Translations under genes and position numbers: made by a program
In this document: piece after piece, positions 57,243-64,000 of the stretch
How positions within the stretch are numbered: position 1 is the stretch's first letter
Layout of the letters: every line of letters starts with the position of its first letter
The notes under the pieces: generated by a model
The model's input: the letters and a program-made list of their open reading frames with translations, nothing else
Told to the model about the DNA's origin: nothing
Database searches by the model: none
Assembly: GCA_029061255.1 (NCBI GenBank)
Contig: JAIDSL010000102.1
Coordinates: 1-64,000, forward strand
Source of the DNA: Muribaculaceae bacterium
GTDB lineage: Bacteria > Bacteroidota > Bacteroidia > Bacteroidales > Muribaculaceae
Length of the DNA stretch: 64,000 nt
Direction of reading: 5' to 3'

Positions 57243-57346
57243 AATGCATAATCTTTAATAATTTCATAATTCATAATGCATAATTCCTTGTCGATGATAT
57301 GAATCCGCTAATTCATTATGAATTGTGCATTATGAATTATGCATTC
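57228..57346. repeat. AT-rich inverted repeats (ATAATGCATAATTCATAAT type), overlapping the annotated start of dus
   Basis: aatgcataattcataattcataatgcataat... and ...ttcattatgaattgtgcattatgaattatgcatt; same family as 35562-35634. Confidence 0.85.
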
Positions 57347-58562
57347 ATAGGAGGGTAAGTCGGGAGCAGCGTGACGGGGCAAGGAGCTCTGCGACCTCAC
57401 GCAACTGTGATGCCGTGACTTCCCGGATGCGCTCTGCAGTGTGTGAAGTGTCGTAGATTGCATCGCGGAAGAGGAGGCTCTTGCCCATGTTGATTGCCAT
57501 GTTCTCGCGGTTGTCGGTGCTGACGAGGAGCTGCCCGCAATATTGTGTCTTTATTTTCTCGAGCATCCGGTCGGTCATCGTGTTCTGTGCCAGACGGTCG
57601 AGCTCGCGGCGCACGATTGAGAGGCACTTCTTCACGTTGCTTTTGTCGCATCCGATGTAGACGCTCCATAGTCCCGTATCGCTGAACATGGAGTTGAAAC
57701 TGTCCACGGCATATACAAGACCACGTTTCTCGCGCAGCTCACTGTTCAGGCGGCTGCTCATGCAGGGACCGCCGATGTAGTTGTTGAGCAGATAGAGTGC
57801 GAATCGGCGCGGGTCGTTGCGGCTGAATGTGCGGGTCCCGAAGATGGTATGGGCTTGGAATCCGTCGTTGTCGATCACCTCATCGAAAGGTGGCAGATCG
57901 GCAGGTATTACTCGCGCAGGGCGGCGGAACGGGAAATTGAGGAGCCCGAAATGCTTTTCCACGCGTTTTATAAGTTTTTCGGGATCATCAGGCGATGAGA
58001 TGTAGACCACCATATTCCCCGGGGTATAGTTGAGGTCGAGAAATTGCCGGCATTCGCGTCCGGACAGAGAGCGTACGCTTTCGGGAGTGCCGAGAATATT
58101 GTGGGCAAGTGCGTTGCCCTTGAATATACGTTCTTCGTATTCATCGTAGACGTTTTCTGACGGAGTGTCGAGGTATGACTTTATTTCCTCCACCACCACA
58201 TCACGTTCTGTCTCTATCTCGTGCTGGGGAAAGAGGGAATTGGCGATGATGTCGGCAAGCAGCTCGATGGCCCTGTCGGCGTAGCCGGCGGGGGCTGTTG
58301 TGTAGATTATGGTGTTTTCTTTTGATGTGCTTGCGTTCAGTTCCCCTCCGATGCTTTCCATGCGGTCGGAGATAGCTGAGGAGCGGCGTTTCCAGGTGCC
58401 CTTGAAGATGGTGTGCTCCACGAAGTGGGCAAGACCATGGCGATCGGGCGATTCATCGCGGCTTCCGCTGCCTACTACCACTCCGATATAGGCAACTTTG
58501 GCATCCGTCCGGCACATCGCGACGCGAAGGCCATTGTGTAATGTATGCGTAACGTAATTCAT
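57345..58562 (-). CDS. M16-family zinc peptidase
   Basis: 405 aa; GLAHFVEHTIFKGT (HxxEH), ERDVVVEEIKSYLDTPSENVYDEYEERIF. Confidence 0.95.
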   Translation of the reverse strand: MNYVTHTLHNGLRVAMCRTDAKVAYIGVVVGSGSRDESPDRHGLAHFVEHTIFKGTWKRRSSAISDRMESIGGELNASTSKENTIIYTTAPAGYADRAIELLADIIANSLFPQHEIETERDVVVEEIKSYLDTPSENVYDEYEERIFKGNALAHNILGTPESVRSLSGRECRQFLDLNYTPGNMVVYISSPDDPEKLIKRVEKHFGLLNFPFRRPARVIPADLPPFDEVIDNDGFQAHTIFGTRTFSRNDPRRFALYLLNNYIGGPCMSSRLNSELREKRGLVYAVDSFNSMFSDTGLWSVYIGCDKSNVKKCLSIVRRELDRLAQNTMTDRMLEKIKTQYCGQLLVSTDNRENMAINMGKSLLFRDAIYDTSHTAERIREVTASQLREVAELLAPSRCSRLTLL

Positions 58563-58644
58563 GGTGCAAATTTACTCAAAATCCATAAAATCTCCAAATT
58601 TATGACAACTGATGCCTAAAACCTGAAACCTGAAGCCTGACCCC

Positions 58645-60528
58645 TCACTCAAGGAGATAGCCATGGGAGGCACAGATGGCGGTGAAGCGGTCCATTTTGT
58701 GAGTTTTGACGAGTGCCAGCATAGGGCCTGCCATGATGGTCATCTCACGGAGCTCCTTGTCGCTTAGCAGGAGTTCGCGGAGCCCTGGGAGGTTGCTCCG
58801 GAGCTTGAGCAGCGTGTATCCTCCGCTGTGCTGCGCGCAGTCGGTGTGCGTCAGCGCTTCGTCGATTATCTTCTTGAGCGATGTCTCCTTTTCAGGGTCG
58901 ATGATGGTCCGGAGATTGGATATGCGCTGTTCCAATTCAGCTTTTTTCTTGCATCCGGAGAGTAATGTCTCCTCAGAGATACGGAAGCGCGTGGGGCTTA
59001 TTCTTTTCGCCACTGTGGAGAGGAACATCTGGAAGGGTGAAGTCTCGTCGACTGTAATAATCCCATTTTTCCCGTCAAATTCCACGTTGCTTGCCCCCCG
59101 GGCGGATTTCGGTGTGTATTCGGTGTCGATGTCGAGGGCATATCTTCCTAATGCAGTGAGTCTTGCGTAGCGCATACCCTCCATCGGGTCATTCCCGCTG
59201 TTCTCCGTGTCGGTATCCATGGCTATCTCCACCATCCCGAGCGCGCAGAGATACTTCACCCAATGCAAGGCAAACTTGAATCCGACCTCCTCAAACCAGT
59301 CGATCGGCTCGATCCTGTCGATTCCCCGCTCCTTGTCTGTTTTGCTTACGAGGTTTGCCTTTCGGAGGCCTTCTTCATTGAATAGATTGAGATGTATGTA
59401 GTTGCGATTCCCCTCTATGGTGGAGCACAGGAGCTGCATCTTAAAGTTGCTCATATCCATCCATTCATCTTTTGCTGCAGTGAGGATATACTGCACGATT
59501 CCGGTCACATTGTCAGCATACGAACCGATGGTCCAGGATTTTGTGAAGCCCTGCATGCCAGGGATGAAGGAGTTGAACATCGGGCCGATGATAAGCCTCG
59601 GCATATATTCTACTGCAAACTTCGCCAACTGCTTGATGTCGATATCCTTTTTGCCATCGGCTCCCTTTTTGTCGCGGATTGTGAAGTAGGTGAGGCATAG
59701 CATTTCCACCCTGTCGAGTGGCCATGGGCTGCATTCGTGCTTGAAATTGCCGATAGGGGTCTGGCTCTTTACCCTTTTCAGTGCTGAAGTCGATATTGAG
59801 CCGTTGGCTGCCAGCATCGAGCCGTTGAGCGCCACTCCTTCGAGTGTCATGAGGTCTGAGACGATGGCCTGCTCGAAATCCTCGGTCTTGAGATGAGCGT
59901 CGGCTGGTAGTTGGGCGCTCAGGTGTGGAAGTCTATAATCCTTGCCGAAGAATAAGTCGGAAAGGGCTATGCGTGTGCTGACATCCATACTCAGCAATCC
60001 GTGGCGACGATAATCTCTATAATCACGCGAATATGTCTCCCACACGGATGTCACTGTCAGGGGGGCGAAGAGCAATTCGGCAAAATAGCTGTAGTGCCAG
60101 CTGTAGCCTGAGGCTACCGTTACCTCTCGCCCTAATTGCTGCTTGAGCGAGGGAGATTCAACTTCCAAGCTGGTGATGAGCCTTTTCCATGCATCTTCAT
60201 ATCTCTTGTCGGCCTTCGCTACTGCGAGCACATTTTCAAGCGACGCTCCGAATGAGTTGTAGACCTGCGTGAGCGCTGCCTCAGAGAGGGTATCGAGTCC
60301 TCCGTTGCGAAGATCGCGTAGGATACCTTTCATCTTCATCGCCGACAGTGGGGAAGCGCTGAGTTGGTCGTCCCGAACCATTTCCGCAAATGGAGCTATC
60401 AGTCCGCGTCGTTCCCTATGGTAGACAGATGATAGGCTACGCCCCGCATCCTTTACGCTTACGTTGTGGAGTGTCAGTATTCCGGCCTGGACTTTCCGGG
60501 CATTGTCTGCCTGAGTATTGTTTTTCAT
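58645..60528 (-). CDS. Uncharacterised 627-aa protein encoded with the SNF2 helicase
   Basis: Long uninterrupted ORF 6 bp downstream of the helicase gene on the same strand; no catalytic motif recognised; C-terminus (PTRFRISEETLLSGCKKKAELEQRISNLRTIID) weakly reminiscent of helicase-associated XPB N-terminal-like modules. Confidence 0.85.
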   Translation of the reverse strand: MKNNTQADNARKVQAGILTLHNVSVKDAGRSLSSVYHRERRGLIAPFAEMVRDDQLSASPLSAMKMKGILRDLRNGGLDTLSEAALTQVYNSFGASLENVLAVAKADKRYEDAWKRLITSLEVESPSLKQQLGREVTVASGYSWHYSYFAELLFAPLTVTSVWETYSRDYRDYRRHGLLSMDVSTRIALSDLFFGKDYRLPHLSAQLPADAHLKTEDFEQAIVSDLMTLEGVALNGSMLAANGSISTSALKRVKSQTPIGNFKHECSPWPLDRVEMLCLTYFTIRDKKGADGKKDIDIKQLAKFAVEYMPRLIIGPMFNSFIPGMQGFTKSWTIGSYADNVTGIVQYILTAAKDEWMDMSNFKMQLLCSTIEGNRNYIHLNLFNEEGLRKANLVSKTDKERGIDRIEPIDWFEEVGFKFALHWVKYLCALGMVEIAMDTDTENSGNDPMEGMRYARLTALGRYALDIDTEYTPKSARGASNVEFDGKNGIITVDETSPFQMFLSTVAKRISPTRFRISEETLLSGCKKKAELEQRISNLRTIIDPEKETSLKKIIDEALTHTDCAQHSGGYTLLKLRSNLPGLRELLLSDKELREMTIMAGPMLALVKTHKMDRFTAICASHGYLLE

Positions 60529-60534
60529 ATCTTA

Positions 60535-63327
60535 TTACGAGAGGATAAAATCGATGTCTTTCTCAGTTAGATGCTTGCTTGTTGCGGTGTCGGCGCTTAT
60601 GAGCTCATCAAAGAGCTCGCTCTTCTGCGATTGCAGCTGCAGCATCTTCTCCTCGATAGTCCCGACGGTGATGAGGGAATAGGAAGTCACCGTCTTCTTC
60701 TGCCCGATGCGATGCAGGCGGTTGATGGCCTGCTCCTCAGCAGCCTTGTTCCACCATGGCTCGAATATGTAGACAGTGTCGGCGGCAGTCAGGTTGAGCC
60801 CGACTCCTCCCACCTTCAGGGTCAGGAGCATCACCATGCATTCAGGGTCTCCTTGGAAACGCTCCACGCTTTTCTTGCGGGCTGTGGCAGACGAAGAGCC
60901 GGTCATGGTCTCAAACTGTATGCCCAATCTTTCGAGCTTGGATGCCACTATTTCCATACCGGCTAAGAAATTGAAGAAGACCACTGCCTTATGTCCGTTG
61001 CTGACCGAGGAGGTCAGGGAATCAATCAGTTCATCGATCTTCGGTGAAGATACCCTTGAGTCTGATGCGCTCTCGGGCACCGATGCAATTCTCCGCAACT
61101 CACTGAGTGCTTGGAACATCAGGAACTGCGACTTCTGCACGCCGTCGCGTGCGATAGCCTCGTCGATTTGCTTCTTATAGCTCAGGCGACGCTGGTCGTA
61201 GAGACGTTTCTGATTCTCTGACATCTCTACATAAAGAGTCTGGTCGATACGGTCGGGAAGATCGTCGAGCACATCTTTCTTGAGCCTTCTCAGAATGAAG
61301 GGGAAAATCTTGCGTCGCAGGCTCTCAGATGCATCTTTGTCGCCATATTTCTGTATGGGGGTTGTGTATGAGGCGTTGAAGTCGTCGAGCGAGCCAAACA
61401 TGGTTGGGTTGAGGAAGCGGAAGAGAGAGTATAGCTCGGTCAGGTTGTTTTCCATCGGGGTTCCGCTTAGGGCGAAGCGATGGCGGGCATCGAGCACCAT
61501 CACGGCAGCTGTGGTCTGTGCGGCGGTGTTCTTGATGTTCTGCGACTCGTCGAGCACCACGCATTCCCATTGGTGACGTCGGAACTCCTCGATGTCGTTT
61601 CTCACAAGCGCGTAGGTGGTCAGGACCACGTTGTGCGTCATAGCTTTCTCCATGTCGCGCTCCTGGGCATAGTAAGTGTAGTGGGTCAGCTGTGGGGCAA
61701 ACTTGTCGAGCTCCTTCTCCCAGTTGAAGAGGAGGCTTCTGGGCATGACGATGAGTGTCGGGGCTTGCGCGTTAGGATAGACGTTGGAGAGCAAGGCGAT
61801 GGTCTGCAGGGTCTTTCCGAGACCCATGTCGTCGGCGAGGCATCCCCCTAAGTCGTTCTTGTAGAGATAGTCGAGCCATTTCACACCCTCCTTCTGGTAG
61901 GGACGCAGGGTTGCCTCTACCTTGTATTCCGGGGCCTTGACTTTCTTGAGGTTGTTGAATCCTTCGAGCACTTCACGGCTACGGGCTACGAATGGCCCGG
62001 TCACTTTCTTCTGTATGAGCTCCTCCACATCAGGAAGGTCGAATATTGTCACCCGTATGTGTCCATCCTTGTCGCGCCGGCGGAAGAGGCGCTGCAGCCT
62101 TTGTATGTAGTTTTCGTCGATTATCCCTCTGTTGCCGTCGCTCAGTTGGACATATCGTTTGGAGGCATATTGCTTCAGGATATCGCCTATCGAGAAAGAT
62201 TCTCCGGCTATCTCCACGTCGCCGTCCCCTTCGAGGAAGTCGATGCCGGATGAGAACTTGAAGTTTACTTTCGGGATTGCCGCCACCACTTTGTATTCTT
62301 TCAGTTTCTCACTTCCCACGAGGCGGAAATCCTCGAGCACCTGCGGCAGCTGCCTTAGCAGGAATGGCCCGGCTGTCTCTTCCGGCACTATGAAGAAGTA
62401 TCCGTCGCGGTAGACCTCCTTTTTAGCATTGCGGCTCGGTGCACTCTGCAGGATTAGCGATTCAAGACGGGCAGCGCGCTCCTCAATGTCGCAATCCTCC
62501 ACCTTTCGGATGGAGATACGGCGGTCTTGCCCGATGCTTACGGCTACGGTGGGCGTCACTCCTGAGGGAAGGGAGGACCCAAGTGACTCAACAGTAGACC
62601 CAACCCTCAGGTAGAGTGCTTTGTCGGGTGCCACTTTTTCCAGGAAGAGTGTCGGCTGCGCATGCTCCGTATGAGATGAATAGCGTGGCCGAATCCCGTT
62701 GATCTCAGGAGTCACGTTGCTTACATAGGTGAGGAAAAGAGTCAGATATGACTCCAGCAGGTCTTTTTCTACAGGCGTAATAAGATGCATCACACTTCGG
62801 TAGTTGTCTCCCACGCTCTGAAGGGTGTAGACAGTTGAGTCGCATAATATATGGGTGTCGTCAAGTAGCACACCTGCTTGATATTCCTGGTCGGAAGCGA
62901 GGATTACGAGTTCCATGTCGGTAGTCTTTGACTCTTCGCTTTCCGAGATACGGAGTATGGCATAAGCCGGGTCATCGCTGAAGGAAATGCGTGTTGCATC
63001 GGGAGCAGCCACACGGCAATCAGCGGTCATGAAGCTCAGCAGGTGTGGATTCTCCCAGATGGAAGCGTAGATGCCCTCACTGTCATTGGCATCGAAGAGG
63101 CCTACGGCGGTATATTCCGCTATTCGGTTGAGTTCCCTTTTCAGGCGTTTTTCAGCGGGAGAGAGGAGAGTGCCGGAATCCTGCGACAGCAAAAAAGGCT
63201 CCCCGTCGCGCAGTGCGATTCGGAAAGCGCACTTCTCCTTGCCGGAAGCAGAAGTGTGTCTGTTTTCATTGCTTATCGGCCTCAACGAGGCGAACATACT
63301 CTCGAAGGCTTCTCTCTCCTCCATCAT
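60535..63327 (-). CDS. SNF2/RapA-family DEAD-like helicase
   Basis: GVKWLDYLYKNDLGGCLADDMGLGKTLQTIALL, VVLDESQNIKN, LSGTPMENNLTELYSLFRFL, LTLKVGGVGLNLTAADTVYIFEPWWNKAAEEQAINRLHRIGQKKTVTSYSLI. ATG 63327 preferred over 63393. Confidence 0.95.
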   Translation of the reverse strand: MMEEREAFESMFASLRPISNENRHTSASGKEKCAFRIALRDGEPFLLSQDSGTLLSPAEKRLKRELNRIAEYTAVGLFDANDSEGIYASIWENPHLLSFMTADCRVAAPDATRISFSDDPAYAILRISESEESKTTDMELVILASDQEYQAGVLLDDTHILCDSTVYTLQSVGDNYRSVMHLITPVEKDLLESYLTLFLTYVSNVTPEINGIRPRYSSHTEHAQPTLFLEKVAPDKALYLRVGSTVESLGSSLPSGVTPTVAVSIGQDRRISIRKVEDCDIEERAARLESLILQSAPSRNAKKEVYRDGYFFIVPEETAGPFLLRQLPQVLEDFRLVGSEKLKEYKVVAAIPKVNFKFSSGIDFLEGDGDVEIAGESFSIGDILKQYASKRYVQLSDGNRGIIDENYIQRLQRLFRRRDKDGHIRVTIFDLPDVEELIQKKVTGPFVARSREVLEGFNNLKKVKAPEYKVEATLRPYQKEGVKWLDYLYKNDLGGCLADDMGLGKTLQTIALLSNVYPNAQAPTLIVMPRSLLFNWEKELDKFAPQLTHYTYYAQERDMEKAMTHNVVLTTYALVRNDIEEFRRHQWECVVLDESQNIKNTAAQTTAAVMVLDARHRFALSGTPMENNLTELYSLFRFLNPTMFGSLDDFNASYTTPIQKYGDKDASESLRRKIFPFILRRLKKDVLDDLPDRIDQTLYVEMSENQKRLYDQRRLSYKKQIDEAIARDGVQKSQFLMFQALSELRRIASVPESASDSRVSSPKIDELIDSLTSSVSNGHKAVVFFNFLAGMEIVASKLERLGIQFETMTGSSSATARKKSVERFQGDPECMVMLLTLKVGGVGLNLTAADTVYIFEPWWNKAAEEQAINRLHRIGQKKTVTSYSLITVGTIEEKMLQLQSQKSELFDELISADTATSKHLTEKDIDFILS

Positions 63328-63362
63328 ACTTAGTGATTTATATGAAATGCTTAATGTTTTTG

Positions 63363-63394
63363 CAAATATAGCGAAATATTGGTTGAAAACCAAA
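63363..63394 (-). promoter_or_regulatory. Bacteroidetes-type promoter for the SNF2 operon
   Basis: Plus-strand CAAATATA 63363-63370 (TATATTTG on minus) and CAAA 63391-63394, 20-bp spacing. Confidence 0.6.
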
Positions 63395-63422
63395 TATTGT
63401 TAAAAACTTAAGGTGGCAATTT

Positions 63423-63452
63423 TTTGTTTATGGGAATTTTTTCGTATATTTG
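63423..63452 (+). promoter_or_regulatory. Bacteroidetes-type promoter for the right-edge Cas6-like gene
   Basis: TTTG 63423-63426; TATATTTG 63445-63452. Confidence 0.55.
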
Positions 63453-63554
63453 TGCTTTGATTCAATCGAAAACTGTAAATTGAGTCTATCTAATGAAAAA
63501 GTGGAATCTGTTTCCTGCAAAAAATTTCAAACCGACCAAAAAGTATCTGACATC

Positions 63555-64000
63555 ATGGAGAATATCGATCCTGAGGAAATGACAGAAATACAAAAAAATG
63601 ATTCGACCCGGTCAATCCATATGGCAATGGCTGTGTTCGAAGACTTGATCTCTCCTGAAGAGTTGCGCTTTTTCAGAGGAGTGGTAATAAATCTTTCTGA
63701 TAATACCCCGCTGTTTCACAATCATGTCGATACCGGATACCGCTATAGCTATCCCAAGGTGCAGTATAAATTGCTCGACGGACATCCTGCCGTCCTCGGC
63801 ATAGGCGAGGGAGCCGACGCGGTCACGGATCTCTTCGCAGGGATAGATTCACTGTACTGCCGTCTCGGGCACTACAATCGTCAACTGCGTCTTACTTCGC
63901 TCGCAGACTGGCATGATGAAATAGGGATAACCGGGAATCAATACACCTATTGCATTGAGAACTGGCTTCCACTGAATTCCCGAAATCTTAAGGAATATAG
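63555..64000 (+). CDS. Cas6b-like CRISPR-associated endonuclease, N-terminal part (truncated by window end)
   Basis: Frame open to edge: MENIDPEEMTEIQKNDSTRSIHMAMAVFEDLISPEELRFFRGVVINLSDNTPLFHNHVDTGYRYSYPKVQYKLLDGHPAVLGIGEGADAVTDLFAGIDSLYCRLGHYNRQLRL...; the FRG..I...FHNH...YRYPxVQYK...xxGIGEG pattern fits Cas6b N-terminal domains. Frame stays open upstream to TTG 63480, so the start is uncertain. Confidence 0.65.
   Translation, partial: MENIDPEEMTEIQKNDSTRSIHMAMAVFEDLISPEELRFFRGVVINLSDNTPLFHNHVDTGYRYSYPKVQYKLLDGHPAVLGIGEGADAVTDLFAGIDSLYCRLGHYNRQLRLTSLADWHDEIGITGNQYTYCIENWLPLNSRNLKEY

Noticed and set aside
61895-61912. tagggacgcagggttgcc resembling the GGACGCACG palindrome
   Set aside because: Only one arm matches; lies in a normally conserved helicase segment (LRPYQKEGVKW) and is explained by coding.
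63494-63586. Short ORF starting atgaaaaagtggaat upstream of the Cas6-like gene
   Set aside because: Only about 30 codons in a different frame, ends inside the Cas6-like ORF; at most a leader peptide, no support.

Overview
This 64 kb window looks like a chromosome segment from a gut Bacteroidales bacterium, probably Muribaculaceae-like. The support is SusC/SusD pairs, TAnnTTTG promoters, Bacteroidetes-type lipoproteins and type-A C-terminal sorting tails; taxonomy is inferred. Main blocks, left to right: a truncated GH3 glucosidase; a zinc metallopeptidase; an ECF sigma factor with a fused anti-sigma/beta-barrel partner; a serpin; a DUF4143 ATPase preceded by a 3 x 32-bp periodic repeat; DUF418, MalY/PatB and DUF3737; two pectate-lyase-like proteins; a FecR-like/CHASE2 pair; an AAA-ATPase lacking its nuclease tail; a SusC/D locus; a second serpin; a small accessory island (RhuM-like remnant, HigB/HigA-like TA module, duplicated gene tails); GH140-like, TyrA and GH92; CoaE; ECF sigma plus membrane protein; MATE; a second SusC/D/E/F locus with a GH53-GH43 fusion, GH53 and GH13; MiaB, a CoA-transferase, a flippase, DUF2807, Dus and M16 peptidase; a SNF2 helicase with an uncharacterised 627-aa partner; and at the right edge a truncated Cas6b-like gene. 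The most interesting signals are (i) a dispersed palindrome (GGACGCACG-GCT-CGTGCGTCC) in about 8 copies, some inserted in frame in miaB and GH92 and one supplying a stop codon; (ii) the 24+8-bp operator-like array at 5387-5474; (iii) copies of a gene's sorting-tail plus a terminator bracketing a TA module; (iv) the Cas6-like gene running off the edge; (v) the SNF2 plus unknown-partner operon. No rRNA, tRNA or CRISPR array was recognised. All family calls are from reading motifs; no searches were run.
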